Below are positions 1-9,175 of a stretch of DNA of 64,000 bases, piece by piece. Within the stretch, counting starts at the first letter, position 1. Each line of letters starts with the position of its first letter. Position numbers and translations under genes: made by a program. The stretch covers positions 1,860,001 to 1,924,000 of the forward strand of contig NZ_CP119988.1 in NCBI RefSeq assembly GCF_029338515.1, given 5' to 3'. A model generated the notes under the pieces. That model saw only the letters and a list, made by a program, of their open reading frames with translations, had not been told where the DNA came from and made no database searches. Source of the DNA: Haloglomus litoreum (GTDB lineage Archaea; Halobacteriota; Halobacteria; Halobacteriales; Haloarculaceae).

Positions 1-1
1 G

Positions 2-1534
2 CGTCAGCGGACGGAACGCGCCCATGTCGGTCTGGCTGATGTCGTCCGGGTCGACCTGGACGAGGTCGAACACCTGGTAGTCGAACTCGTACTGGACGGC
101 GGCGGTCACCTGCGGGTCGAACTCGACGGTGACGGGCTCGCCGCCGGGTACGTCCAGCGCGATGTCCTCGTGGATTCTGACCGGCTCCTCTCCCATCCGC
201 GCGAGCAGCTCCTCGTCGTCCTCGCCGTAGTTCGTGTAGAAGGAGACGGTCACCTGCTGGCCGTCGGGCGTCAGCGAGAGCGTCCCCTCCAGGACGTCCT
301 CGTCGCCCTCCGGCATCCGCAGCTGATGGGTGACGACGCCGCTGTCCTGGTCGACGCCGGTGCCCCCTGCCGGGTCCCTGAACCCGGGCCCGAGCGTCCC
401 CGAGAGGGTCCCCTGGTCGACGATGAGGCGGCCGTCGCCGGTGAGCGCGTGGTACCGCGTCATGTTGTTCAGGAGCAGTTGCCGGTCGTGGTACCGGTCA
501 TCGACCGTCTCGGTCGCGCCGGGCAGCTCCGAGCCGACGCTCCGGCCCCGCGAGGAGAAGCCCGTGACCGTCTCGTCCTTCCGGCTGGCCGCGACACCGA
601 GGACGTGCGGGGCCTTCGCGTACCGGGAGGCGGTCCCCTCGCCGGGCCCGCTGTTCCCCATCGCGAACACCGGGATGACACCCTCCTGGAACGCCTCCCA
701 GGTGGCGACGTTCAGGGGATCGAGCGGGTTGTAGCGGCTCCCACGGGCGACACCGTAGGAGTTCGAGCAGACCACGGGATCGAAGTCGTCGCTCTCGTCG
801 GTCTTCCGGGCGAGCATGTGGTCCCACGCGCCGACCGCGTACGGGAGGTAGACGGCCTGGCTCACGGAGTACGCCGACAGCCGTGCCGCAGGGGCCATCC
901 CGACGTACGGACCCGTCCCCTCGGTCTTCGAGGCGAACCCGTCACCGGCGACCGTCCCGCAGCAGTGCTGCCCGTGGCCGATGTCGTCGGAGTCGGCCGG
1001 CCCGATGTCGACCCACATCTCGGGGTCGCGGTCACCGAACGGCTCGTCGACGTACTCGTAGTTGCCGACGATGCGGCCCTGGAAGTCCGGGTGGGAGCCG
1101 TCGATGCCCGAATCGATGACGACCGTGTCGACGCCCTCGCCGTTGAACTCGGCACTCGCGAAGTCGGCGGCCGCGTTGACCGCCTCGACGTGCATCGACT
1201 CGCGGGACTCGACGTCGTTGAAGTACTCCAGCTCGAACGTGTCGCTGACGTATCGGACCGCCTCGCGCTCGGCGAGGGCGGCGATCTGGTCGCCGTCGGC
1301 CTCCGTCCACGACATCGGCAGGACCTCGTAGTCGAACCGGCCGACCGGCAGGTCGAACTCGTCCAGCAGGGACTGGTCGTCGGTGTCGCGGAGGACGACG
1401 ATGACCTCCTGTCGCCCCCCGTCGGTGTCCAGCGCGTCGGCGACGGTCGTCGCGCCCGCCGGCCCGGCGAACGCGGCGCCCGCCCCGGCCGCCCCGGCCG
1501 CCTTGACGAAACTCCGCCTGTTCAGGTCAGTCAT
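2..1534 (-). CDS. Tat-exported subtilisin-like serine protease (S8), C-terminus cut by window edge
   Basis: Secreted subtilase, probably exported folded by the Tat route: the N-terminus has RRSFVK followed by an Ala/Gly-rich segment to about residue 28. The catalytic Asp lies in VVIDSGIDGSHP (about residue 141), the catalytic His in GHGQHCCGT (about 187, a variant of GHGTHVAGT), and the oxyanion Asn in CSNSYG (about 258). AMGNSGPG and GFSSRG (326-330) follow as in the family. The GTSMAAP catalytic-Ser motif does not follow within the usual distance. Instead about 180 residues of beta-rich-looking sequence run to the window edge at residue 511, so a domain appears to be inserted before the Ser block, which should lie outside the window. 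The start is the ATG that places the twin Arg at residues 6-7. The catalytic Ser itself cannot be seen here. Confidence 0.85.
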   Translation of the reverse strand, partial: MTDLNRRSFVKAAGAAGAGAAFAGPAGATTVADALDTDGGRQEVIVVLRDTDDQSLLDEFDLPVGRFDYEVLPMSWTEADGDQIAALAEREAVRYVSDTFELEYFNDVESRESMHVEAVNAAADFASAEFNGEGVDTVVIDSGIDGSHPDFQGRIVGNYEYVDEPFGDRDPEMWVDIGPADSDDIGHGQHCCGTVAGDGFASKTEGTGPYVGMAPAARLSAYSVSQAVYLPYAVGAWDHMLARKTDESDDFDPVVCSNSYGVARGSRYNPLDPLNVATWEAFQEGVIPVFAMGNSGPGEGTASRYAKAPHVLGVAASRKDETVTGFSSRGRSVGSELPGATETVDDRYHDRQLLLNNMTRYHALTGDGRLIVDQGTLSGTLGPGFRDPAGGTGVDQDSGVVTHQLRMPEGDEDVLEGTLSLTPDGQQVTVSFYTNYGEDDEELLARMGEEPVRIHEDIALDVPGGEPVTVEFDPQVTAAVQYEFDYQVFDLVQVDPDDISQTDMGAFRPLT

Positions 1535-1644
1535 CGCTTGTGCCTACGCTACGGACACACCCTCATGAAGAAATTCGAGAAACCGTCCAAAGGTCACGCG
1601 ACGACTCCGCGGGTGCCGACCGCGTGAGGTCGCCGGACCGCCCC

Positions 1645-2118
1645 TCAATCCGTCCGTCTCGCCACCTGCCAGCCGCCTCGCCGGTCGCCCGTCTCGCGGA
1701 GGCGCTCGTGGAACGCCCGGAGACCGGCCGCGCCCGTCTCCGAGCGGACGTGGAGTTCGATGGCGTCCTCCCGGACGGCGACGCGGTAGGTGTCGCCCGT
1801 CTCGTCGTCATGGACGAGGAAGACCGGCAGCGGCAGGTCGAACCAGTCCCCGACCCGGTAGCGATCGGCCGAGAGCACCGCCTCCGCGAGCGCGACGAGT
1901 TCGGCCTCCTCCGTCGGGCCGCTCCGGGGGGTGAGTTCGATGACCGTCGCCCCCTCGTAGCGCATCCCGCCGGCCCGCGGGAACGTCCGCTCGGGGTGGT
2001 GCAGGTCCGAGAAGGCGTCCTCCGCCGCGTCGCGGTCGGCGCCCGTGTCGGCCGCCTCCCGGAGGTCGGCCGCGGTCGAGAACGACAGGTCCGGGTCGGC
2101 GTCCGACTGCTCGCTCAT
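1645..2118 (-). CDS. Acidic haloarchaeal protein of unknown function
   Basis: I do not recognise this 157-residue protein. It begins MSEQSDADPD, is strongly acidic, and has no signal peptide or membrane segment, so it is probably cytosolic. Alternating hydrophobic stretches (ATVIELTPR, LPVFLVHD, YRVAVREDAIELHV) suggest a small alpha/beta fold. The ATG at 2118 was preferred over an in-frame ATG ten codons upstream, because the extra residues (RPTASTRG) are basic and unlike the rest. It lies between the protease and dnaJ on the same strand, separated from each by about 90-110 nt. Confidence 0.7.
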   Translation of the reverse strand: MSEQSDADPDLSFSTAADLREAADTGADRDAAEDAFSDLHHPERTFPRAGGMRYEGATVIELTPRSGPTEEAELVALAEAVLSADRYRVGDWFDLPLPVFLVHDDETGDTYRVAVREDAIELHVRSETGAAGLRAFHERLRETGDRRGGWQVARRTD

Positions 2119-2206
2119 GGGCCCTCTCGTCGATGCTGTGGGCCGCATCAGGGTTAAATTCGCGGGCGGACCGGAGCGGAAGTGAAGCGGCGGGAACGCG
2201 GCGGCC

Positions 2207-3361
2207 TCAGAAGCTGCTCTTGATCTTCTCGAAGAAGCTCTGGTCGACCGAGAGGTCCTCGTCGGAGGCCTCGGCGAACGCCTCCAGCGCGTCGCGCTGC
2301 TCCTCGTTCAGGTCCCGCGGCGTGACGACCTGCACGTGGACCAGGAGGTCCCCCTGCCCGCGGCGCTGGATGCGGGGCATCCCCTTGCCGCGGAGGCGTC
2401 GCGTCTCGCCGGACTGGACGCCCGCGTCGAGGTCCATCTCCACCTTCCCGTCCAGCGTCGGCACCTCGACGGTGTCGCCGAAGACGGCCTGCGGGAACGA
2501 CACCGGGAGCGTGTAGTGGAGGTCGGCGCCGTCGCGGTCGAACTCGGGGTGCTCCTCGACCTCGATCTCCACGAGGAGGTCGCCCTTCGGGCCGCCGCCC
2601 TCGCCGGGCGCGCCCTCGCGCTCCATCCGGAGCGTCTGGCCGGTGTCGATGCCCGGTGGGATCTCCACCTCCAGGCTCGCGTCCTCGCGGGTGACCCCGT
2701 CGCCGCCACAGGTCGAACAGGTCTCGTCGTACAGCGTCCCTTCACCCTCGCACCGGCGGCAGGTCCGGGTCTCCTGCATGCGGCCCAGCGCCGTCTGTCG
2801 CACCGTGGTCTCCTGCCCGCGGCCGTTGCACTGCGGACAGGTCTGCGAGTCCGCGCCCGGTGGGTGGCCGGAGCCGTCGCAGTCGGGGCAGCGCTCGGGG
2901 CGCGTGATGTTCAGTTGCTTTGTGACGCCGTCGTAGGCCTCCTCGAGCGAGATGGTCAGCGAGGTGCGGAGGTCGGCCCCCTGCCGGGACCCACCGCGGC
3001 CACCGCCGCCGCCGCCGAAGAACTGCTCGAAGATGTCGCCCATCCCGCCGCCACCGAACGGGTCGCCACCGCCACCGCCGCCGAACGGCCCGCCGCCGGC
3101 ACCGCCGGGCCCGCCGTCGAACCCGCCGCGCTTCTCGGCCTGTTCGAACCGTTCGTGGCCCATCTGGTCGTACGCGCGACGCTGTTCCTCGTCCGTGAGC
3201 ACCTCTTTGGCCTTCTTGACCTGCTTGAACTTCTCCTCGGCGTTCGGGTCGTCGCTCACGTCCGGGTGATACTCGGCCGCCTTCTTCCGGTAGGCCTGTT
3301 TGATCTCGTCCTCACTTGCGTCCCGCGAGACCCCCAGTACCTCGTAGAAGTCCTCACTCAT
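2207..3361 (-). CDS. dnaJ: Chaperone protein DnaJ (type I Hsp40)
   Basis: Co-chaperone that delivers unfolded clients to DnaK and stimulates its ATPase. Domains are in canonical type I order over 384 residues: J domain 1-70 with HPD at 32-34; a Gly/Phe-rich linker about 78-125; a zinc-binding domain with four CxxCxGxG repeats at about 158, 175, 201 and 215; then the C-terminal client-binding beta domains. The start was taken at MSEDFYEVLGV because a J domain begins at once and upstream in-frame residues are atypical. No dnaK or grpE is visible. Heat-shock control is plausible but no operator is evident. Confidence 0.97.
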   Translation of the reverse strand: MSEDFYEVLGVSRDASEDEIKQAYRKKAAEYHPDVSDDPNAEEKFKQVKKAKEVLTDEEQRRAYDQMGHERFEQAEKRGGFDGGPGGAGGGPFGGGGGGDPFGGGGMGDIFEQFFGGGGGGRGGSRQGADLRTSLTISLEEAYDGVTKQLNITRPERCPDCDGSGHPPGADSQTCPQCNGRGQETTVRQTALGRMQETRTCRRCEGEGTLYDETCSTCGGDGVTREDASLEVEIPPGIDTGQTLRMEREGAPGEGGGPKGDLLVEIEVEEHPEFDRDGADLHYTLPVSFPQAVFGDTVEVPTLDGKVEMDLDAGVQSGETRRLRGKGMPRIQRRGQGDLLVHVQVVTPRDLNEEQRDALEAFAEASDEDLSVDQSFFEKIKSSF

Positions 3362-3665
3362 CTCGTTGCCAGGGGATATGCGACTTCCACACTTGAACGG
3401 AACGGGTACGCGCCGAGTCGGAGCGGCGCGCATCGCGGTGATGGAGACTCCCGATTATCGTCTGATCTTCGATATTCATCGCTATCTACCCAAATAATGC
3501 GATTGTGCTGGCAATATCCACGTATCCACGGGGCCGTTCACCGACGGCAGCGATGGTACCGTGGGCGAACCGTCCCCTGCCGGGCTGTCGGCTGCCGGTG
3601 CCGATTGCCGGTGTTGCCTCGCCGGCTACGGAACGCTTTCACGGCGGCCGCCCCTAGCGAATCGC
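3362..3665. other. Intergenic region between divergent dnaJ and FAD oxidoreductase
   Basis: This 304-nt gap contains a relatively AT-rich island at about 3450-3525. The promoters of both flanking genes should lie at its ends. No open frame or RNA gene could be supported. Confidence 0.5.
3632..3639 (+). promoter_or_regulatory. TATA-like element AACGCTTT
   Basis: AACGCTTT ends 27 nt before the ATG at 3666, the spacing expected for a leaderless archaeal promoter. The same octamer sits at the identical distance before the GTG at 15356, and AACGCTCTTT before the ATG at 32707. Confidence 0.5.
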
Positions 3666-4706
3666 ATGACTCGAATCGGGTTCGTGGGGGCCGGGGCCGG
3701 GACCGCGGCTGCCGCGTACGCGCTCCGGGACAGCGAGGCGGACCTGACGGTGCTGGAGAAGTCGGGCGGTGTCTGCGGGCGCGCGGCCACCCGCCGGCGG
3801 AACGACTACGAGTACGTCTACGACTACGGCGCCAACTACGCCAAATCCGAGGACGAGCGCGTCAACCACCTGCTCACGGAGGAGCTCGACACGGATGGGC
3901 TGGTCGACGTGACCGAGCCGGTGTGGACCTTCGACGCCGCCGGCGACATCTCGGAGGGGAAGGACGCCGACGAGCACAAGTGGAGCTACGAGCGCGGGCT
4001 CACGCAGATCGCGAAGCGGCTGTTCGGGGCCACCGACGCGACCGTCCACCGGCGGACACGGGTGGAGACGGTCCGGCGCAACAGCGACCGGACGTGGACG
4101 CTGGTCGACACGGAGGGCGGGTCGTACGGTCCCTTCGACCGGCTCGTGCTGAATCCCCCCGCGCCGCAGACGGCGGAACTGCTCCGGGACGCCGAGTGGG
4201 ACCGCGAGCTTCGGACGGAGCTGGCGGCGGAGGCGGCCTCGGTCTCCTACCGGAGCATCGTCACGGCCGTCCTGGGCTACGACACCGCGCTGGAGCGCGA
4301 CTGGTACGCGCTCGTCAACGTCGACAAGGAGCACGACGTCGGCTGGCTCGCGCGGGAGGAGTGCAAGGACCGCCACGTCCCGGCCGGTGAGTCGCTGCTG
4401 GTCGTCCAGATGTCGCCGGCCTGGTCGGCCGAGCACTACGAGGACGACCCCGACGAGGTCTGTGCGACCGTCGCGGACGCGACCGCCGAGTTGCTGGGCG
4501 AACCCCACCTCACCGACCCGGGCTGGACCGACCACCAGGGCTGGCGCTACGCGCTCCCCGACGGGGGCGCCGACACCGACCTGCTCGGGGAGGCGGCGGA
4601 GCACGGCCTCCACTTCACGGGCGACTGGGTGGCGGGCGAGGCGCGACTCCACGCAGCCCTCCGGAACGGTCTGGAGACCGGCGAGCGAATCGCCGAGGGG
4701 CTGTAG
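3666..4706 (+). CDS. FAD/NAD(P)-dependent amine-oxidase-like oxidoreductase (renalase-like)
   Basis: 346-residue flavoprotein. The N-terminal Rossmann motif GFVGAGAGTAAAAYALRD (residues 5-22), with an acidic residue at the end of the second strand (LTVLEKSGG), binds the ADP part of FAD. The closing segment FTGDWVAGEARLHAALRNG is the second dinucleotide-binding stretch typical of NAD(P)/FAD amine oxidases and renalase-like proteins. Arg-Ala-Ala-Thr-Arg-Arg follows the first fold, as in that family. The substrate cannot be predicted. The start is the ATG directly before the Rossmann strand, 27 nt after a TATA-like element. It appears monocistronic. Confidence 0.85.
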   Translation: MTRIGFVGAGAGTAAAAYALRDSEADLTVLEKSGGVCGRAATRRRNDYEYVYDYGANYAKSEDERVNHLLTEELDTDGLVDVTEPVWTFDAAGDISEGKDADEHKWSYERGLTQIAKRLFGATDATVHRRTRVETVRRNSDRTWTLVDTEGGSYGPFDRLVLNPPAPQTAELLRDAEWDRELRTELAAEAASVSYRSIVTAVLGYDTALERDWYALVNVDKEHDVGWLAREECKDRHVPAGESLLVVQMSPAWSAEHYEDDPDEVCATVADATAELLGEPHLTDPGWTDHQGWRYALPDGGADTDLLGEAAEHGLHFTGDWVAGEARLHAALRNGLETGERIAEGL

Positions 4707-4798
4707 GGGCTATCGCGCCGGCCGCTCACGGCAGCCTGACCGATACCGACGACCCCGGTTCCGACGGACTGATACGGTCGCCGACCCGACCTGTCGCC

Positions 4799-5725
4799 GT
4801 GTCCCGTCGTTCCGGAGTCCTCCTGTTCGGCACCCTCGCCACGGCATGGGGACTCTCGTTCCCCGTGATCACGGTCGGCCTGCGCGACCTGCCGCCGATC
4901 CTGTTCGCGGCGTTCCGGTACGGCGTCGCCGCAGTCCTGCTGCTGGCCTACGTCGGTGTGACCGCGGCCCCGGACGAGCGCCTACCGACCGCCACCCGCG
5001 ATATCGTGGCGATCCTCGCGGGCGGTGTCTTCTTGGTCGGTGCGAACGCCCTCCTGTTCGTCGGCCAGCAGACCGTCCCCAGCGGTGTTGCGGCCATCCT
5101 CCAGGGGCTCGTCCCGATCATCACGACGCTGTGGGCGCTGCTGTTGCTCGACCAGCAGGTCACGCCCACGGGCGCGGCCGGCATCGTCCTCGGGTTCGTC
5201 GGTGTCGGCCTCATCGTCCGGCCCGACCCGGCCAACCTGCTCGACTCGAGCCTTCTGGGCGAGTTCTACATCCTCGCACAGGTCGTCCTCGTCGCGCTGG
5301 GCGGCGTCCTGGTCGACCGAGCGAAGCCCACCATCGGGAGCGCCGCACTCACGGGCTGGTCGATGGCGCTGGGTGGCGTTCTCCTGTACGCAGCGAGCCT
5401 GGCGGCCGGCGAGGGGTTCGCGGCTGCGACCTTCTCGACGACGGCCATCGGCGCCATCCTCTACCTCGGGGTGTTCTCGACGGCACTCGCGTTCGTCATC
5501 TACTTCACCATCCTCGATCGCTACGGCGCGCTGGAGACGAGCCTCGTCGCCTACCTCGTCCCCGTGGTCGCCACCGTCGCCGGCATCCTCGTCCTGAACG
5601 AGCAGGTGACGCTCGCGACCATCGGCGGCTTCGTCGTGGTCTTCGTCGGCTTCGCGCTGCTGAAGCGGCGCCAGCTGGCCGACCTGCTCGAGTCCTCTCG
5701 TGCCGTGCCAGGCCCCGGCGACTGA
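4799..5725 (+). CDS. EamA/DMT-family transporter
   Basis: 308-residue integral membrane protein of the drug/metabolite transporter superfamily, with about ten hydrophobic helices arranged as two EamA repeats (about 8-140 and 150-295). The first repeat opens with GTLATAWGLSFPVITVGL, a conserved EamA start that includes the W-G-x-x-F/N-x element. Such proteins usually export amino acids or small metabolites; the substrate is not predictable. Translation starts at GTG 4799. A Leu/Arg-rich cytosolic tail follows the last helix. No operon partner: the next gene is convergent. Confidence 0.9.
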   Translation: MSRRSGVLLFGTLATAWGLSFPVITVGLRDLPPILFAAFRYGVAAVLLLAYVGVTAAPDERLPTATRDIVAILAGGVFLVGANALLFVGQQTVPSGVAAILQGLVPIITTLWALLLLDQQVTPTGAAGIVLGFVGVGLIVRPDPANLLDSSLLGEFYILAQVVLVALGGVLVDRAKPTIGSAALTGWSMALGGVLLYAASLAAGEGFAAATFSTTAIGAILYLGVFSTALAFVIYFTILDRYGALETSLVAYLVPVVATVAGILVLNEQVTLATIGGFVVVFVGFALLKRRQLADLLESSRAVPGPGD

Positions 5726-5764
5726 CCGCCCCTCGCCCGGGACGGTCGCACCGTCTGCCCGCGC

Positions 5765-6721
5765 TCAGTCCACGCGGACGCGGGGATCGAGGTAGCCGTA
5801 GAGGACGTCCTGCAGGAAGTTGCCGGTGATGCCCAGCACCACCAGCACCATCGTCGTCCAGATGACCAGCGGGATGTCGCTGGCCCGGACGGCCCGGAGG
5901 CTGGCGATGGCCAGGCCGTCGATGGGGAGGACGGTCTCGATGACGTAGATGTCGAGCATCAGCACGGCCAGCAGCTCCGACACCGACAGCGAGACGATTG
6001 GCAGCGAGGCGTTCCGGAGGACGTGGCGGGCCAGCCGGAGCCGGGAGACGCCTTTGGCGCGGAGCATCTTGACGAAGCTCTGACCGGTCCGTTCGATGGC
6101 GGCGGTCCGGGAGAACCGGACCTGCCCGGCGAGCAGGCTGCTCGCGACCGTCAGCGCCGCCAGCACCTGGGGGTGGAGCACCGGCGCGAGCAGCGGGACG
6201 CCGAAGGCACTCCCCAGGCCCACCTCGGACGCCCGTGCGTAGTAGATGAGCAGCATGAACGCCGGCACCCCGAGGAGGGCGTAGGTGGTCACCCGCGCCG
6301 ACCGGTCGAGGAGGCCGTCCTTGTCGAGCGCAGCGAACAGGCCGAGGGCGACACCCAGCACCACCGCGAGCAGCACGCCCGGGAGGACGTACTCCAGGGT
6401 GGTCGGGACCCGACCGTCGACCACGGCGATGACCGACTGGTCGTAGGCGAACGAGTAGCCCCAGTCGAGCGTGACCACGTCGACCAGCCAGTCGAGGTAG
6501 CGCTGCAGGAGGGATTCCTGGAGCCCCCGCTCGCTCAGGAACGACGCCCTGATCTCCTGGACCTCCTCGGGCGACGCACCGTAGTACCGTGCCTCGGCGA
6601 GGATGCCGGCCAGCTCCTGCTCGACGAGCTGGTCGACGAGGACGAACATCACCGTGACGACGGCGTAGGTCGAGATCAGCGCGAAGGCGCCCCGGCGAGC
6701 CAGGAACCGGAGGTAGCTCAT
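5765..6721 (-). CDS. Dipeptide/oligopeptide ABC transporter permease, DppB type
   Basis: 318-residue inner permease of a peptide-type ABC importer. The N-terminus (LRFLARRGAFALISTYAVV) has the DppB/OppB pattern of a basic stretch before the first helix. A long extracytoplasmic loop follows with the family-typical ERGLQESLLQRYLDWLVDV, then five further helices with the EAA-loop segment MLRAKGVSRLRLARHVLRNA. The ATG at 6721 gives MSYLRF; a longer upstream open frame is antisense to the next gene and is not real. It is divergent from, and shares a 126-nt intergenic region with, the DppC-DppD-DppF genes. Confidence 0.93.
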   Translation of the reverse strand: MSYLRFLARRGAFALISTYAVVTVMFVLVDQLVEQELAGILAEARYYGASPEEVQEIRASFLSERGLQESLLQRYLDWLVDVVTLDWGYSFAYDQSVIAVVDGRVPTTLEYVLPGVLLAVVLGVALGLFAALDKDGLLDRSARVTTYALLGVPAFMLLIYYARASEVGLGSAFGVPLLAPVLHPQVLAALTVASSLLAGQVRFSRTAAIERTGQSFVKMLRAKGVSRLRLARHVLRNASLPIVSLSVSELLAVLMLDIYVIETVLPIDGLAIASLRAVRASDIPLVIWTTMVLVVLGITGNFLQDVLYGYLDPRVRVD

Positions 6722-6810
6722 CGTGGCGCCGCCGCGCCGTCGTGACGACTGGCGGTGGAGGGAGGGCGAGCGTGCGGGACCATGCTGCTGGCGGCGTAGC
6801 GGGCAAAAAG

Positions 6811-6818
6811 TTATAAAA
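6811..6818 (+). promoter_or_regulatory. TATA box TTATAAAA for the dppC-like gene
   Basis: TTATAAAATTT begins 37 nt before the ATG at 6848 and is the only AT-rich patch in the divergent gap. Its reverse complement (AAATTTTATAA) could also serve the DppB-like gene on the other strand, but at about 90 nt from that start. Confidence 0.6.
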
Positions 6819-6847
6819 TTTGCCTCCGGTAGCCGGAGCAGGTAGCG

Positions 6848-8062
6848 ATGCCCTCCACAGACGCCGATAGCGCGAGGTTCACCAGGGTCGACTGGGCCCA
6901 GCGTACCGGCCGCCTCACCCGGCCGGGAGTACGGACGGTCGGCCTGGTGGTCGCCCTCGCCGGACTCGTCGCCCTGTTCGCCTACGACTACCTCGTCGGT
7001 CCCGACGACCTGTTCGTGGTCATCGGCTGGAACCTCACCCGGGTCGACTGGCTGCTCCTGCTGGCGGTGGTACTGCTGGTCCGCTACGGGGCCGTTCCGG
7101 CGCTGGCCAACCGCGAGCGCACGGCCAGACACCTGCGGACCCTCCTCGCCCGTCCGGGCGCCGCCTTCGCGGTCCTGTTCCTCGGGACGTTCACGGTCAC
7201 GAGCATCGTCGGCCCGGACACGCTGTTCGCCCTGGAGTACCCACGCCTCAGGCACCGGTTCCAGCCGCCAGTCTACGCCAGCGTTCCCGCCGACGTGGTG
7301 TACAACTACGAGTGCGTCGGGCGGGTGGCTGACGGCCGCTGTCACGGCAGCTGGAAGTACCCGCTCGGGACGAACCTGTACGGGGAGAACCTCCTGGAGC
7401 AGGTGGCCCACGGGATGCGCGTCGCGCTGAAACTCGGCGTGGTCGTCGGCACGTTGATGGCGGTGATGGCGACGCTCGTCGGGACGGTCGCGGGCTACTT
7501 CGGCGGCCGCATCGACGAGGTCCTGATGCGCTACGTCGACGTCCAGCAGACCCTGCCCGCCATCGTCGTCTACCTCATGGTCGCGACGCTGTACCTCGGG
7601 AACATCGAGGGTGTCTCGGACGGCGGCGCGTTCGCGTTCGTGCTGGTGTTCGGCCTGCTCGACTGGGGCGGGATGGCCCGGCTGGTCCGGAGCGACGTGC
7701 TGGAGCGTCGGTCGGCCGGCTACGTCCGCGCGGCCCGTGCGGCCGGCGCCAGCGACCTCCAGGTCATCCGTCGCCACATCCTGCCGAACTCGGTGCCCAC
7801 GGTCGTCACGGCGCTGACGCGTCGCATCCCGCTGGTCGTCCTCGCGCAGGTCGCCCTGGCGTACCTCGAACTGAACCGCATCAACAGCCGCTCGCTCGGC
7901 CGGCTCCTCCGGGTCGGACTCGATTCGAGCAACGTGGTCTGGCACCAGCAGTGGTGGGTCACCACCGCGGGGGTGCTCGCGCTCGTGCTGACGGTGGTCT
8001 CGTTCAACCTGCTCGGCGACGGGCTGCGGGACGTACTCGACCCGCGGGAGGAGGTGGAGTAG
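6848..8062 (+). CDS. Dipeptide/oligopeptide ABC transporter permease, DppC type
   Basis: 404 residues, longer than typical DppC (about 300) because of an extended N-terminus with two or three extra hydrophobic segments and a large extracytoplasmic loop. The core permease region contains the EAA-type loop YVRAARAAGASDLQVIRRHI followed by LPNSVPTVVTAL, characteristic of DppC/OppC. The last helix ends in FNLLGDGLRDVLDPR, a strong signature of this subfamily. It is followed with zero spacing by the ATPase gene (stop TAG then ATG), indicating translational coupling. Confidence 0.93.
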   Translation: MPSTDADSARFTRVDWAQRTGRLTRPGVRTVGLVVALAGLVALFAYDYLVGPDDLFVVIGWNLTRVDWLLLLAVVLLVRYGAVPALANRERTARHLRTLLARPGAAFAVLFLGTFTVTSIVGPDTLFALEYPRLRHRFQPPVYASVPADVVYNYECVGRVADGRCHGSWKYPLGTNLYGENLLEQVAHGMRVALKLGVVVGTLMAVMATLVGTVAGYFGGRIDEVLMRYVDVQQTLPAIVVYLMVATLYLGNIEGVSDGGAFAFVLVFGLLDWGGMARLVRSDVLERRSAGYVRAARAAGASDLQVIRRHILPNSVPTVVTALTRRIPLVVLAQVALAYLELNRINSRSLGRLLRVGLDSSNVVWHQQWWVTTAGVLALVLTVVSFNLLGDGLRDVLDPREEVE

Positions 8063-9175
8063 ATGGCGGACCCACTGCTCTCGGTCCGGGACCTCCACAC
8101 ACGGTTCGACACGCCGGAGGGGGTCGTCCGGGCCGTCGACGGCGTGAGCTTCGACGTCGACCGGGGCGAGACGGTCTGCCTGGTCGGTGAATCCGGCTCC
8201 GGCAAGACCGTCGCCTGCGAGTCACTCACCCGGCTGCTCCCGACGCCGCCGGCGAGCATCGAGGCCGAGCGCATCCGCTTCGACGGCGCGGAGCTCACCG
8301 ACCTGTCGACGGACGAACTCCGGTCGTACCGCGGCGGGCGCATCGGCCACGTCTTCCAGAACCCGCAGGGCGCGCTCGACCCCGTCTACACCGTCGGCGA
8401 GCAGGTGGTGGAGGCCATCCGAATCCACCGCGACCTCGGCCGCCGCGAGGCCCGGGAGCGAGCGAAGGACCTGTTGCGGCGGGTCGGCATCGGCGCGGTC
8501 GAGAAGCGGTTCGACGACTACCCCCACCAGTTCTCCGACGGCATGAAACAGCGCATCGTCATCGCGATGGCGCTCGCGCCGGACCCGGACCTGCTGGTCG
8601 CCGACGAGCCGACGACGGCGCTGGACGTCACCATCCAGCAGCAGGTGCTGGGGCTGCTGGACGAACTCCGCCGGGAGCGCGACCTGGCACTCCTGTTCAT
8701 CACGCACGACCTCGGCGTCGTGGCCGAGATCGCCGACCGCGTCGTCGTGCTGTACGCCGGGCAGGTGATGGAGACCGGCGGCGTCCGGGACGTGCTGGAG
8801 CGTCCCTCGCACCCGTACACGCGGGCGCTGCTGGAGTGCCTCCCCGGCCGCGGCCGGGCGTTCGAGACCATCGAGGGCAGCCTCCCGGACCCGACGGCGC
8901 CGCCGGACGGCTGCCGGTTCAGTCCCCGGTGTCCGCACGCGGAGCCGGCATGCCGGCGCGGCCCGCAGCCGGCGTTCCGGGCGGTCGACGGCGACACCGC
9001 TGACCGGACGGTCGGAACCGATGGCGGAGCGTCGGGTGACGAGCCCGCCGCCAGCGCCGGTACCGGTGCCGGCGATCACAGGGTCTCCTGTGTCCTGTAC
9101 GGCCCCGACCACGAGCTGCCCGACGCGCTCGAACAGCGAGAGACACGGGTCGCGCCGGAGGTGGACGATGAGTGA
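8063..9175 (+). CDS. Peptide ABC transporter ATP-binding protein, DppD type
   Basis: 370-residue nucleotide-binding subunit. Walker A GESGSGKT, signature FSDGMKQR (the usual variant in peptide importers), Walker B LLVADEPTTALD and an H-loop in FITHDLGVV are all present. After about residue 260 the oligopeptide-transporter C-terminal domain has the Cys pattern CRFSPRCPHAEPAC, then a low-complexity Gly/Ala/Asp stretch and a final VSCVLYGPD. It starts directly after the stop of the DppC-like gene and overlaps the next gene by 8 nt (ATGAGTGA). Confidence 0.95.
   Translation: MADPLLSVRDLHTRFDTPEGVVRAVDGVSFDVDRGETVCLVGESGSGKTVACESLTRLLPTPPASIEAERIRFDGAELTDLSTDELRSYRGGRIGHVFQNPQGALDPVYTVGEQVVEAIRIHRDLGRREARERAKDLLRRVGIGAVEKRFDDYPHQFSDGMKQRIVIAMALAPDPDLLVADEPTTALDVTIQQQVLGLLDELRRERDLALLFITHDLGVVAEIADRVVVLYAGQVMETGGVRDVLERPSHPYTRALLECLPGRGRAFETIEGSLPDPTAPPDGCRFSPRCPHAEPACRRGPQPAFRAVDGDTADRTVGTDGGASGDEPAASAGTGAGDHRVSCVLYGPDHELPDALEQRETRVAPEVDDE

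Noticed and set aside
170-1627. Long plus-strand open frame antisense to the subtilase
   Set aside because: The minus strand encodes a protease with catalytic motifs; the plus frame is Arg/Val/Asp/Gly low-complexity with no recognisable domain, an effect of high GC.
2336-4390. 684-codon plus-strand open frame across dnaJ and the FAD enzyme
   Set aside because: Antisense to dnaJ and out of frame with the FAD enzyme; Ala/Arg/Gly-rich without motifs.
6722-8098. Long N-terminal extension of the DppB-type permease
   Set aside because: The extension is antisense to the DppC gene and lacks permease sequence; the real start MSYLRF is at 6721.
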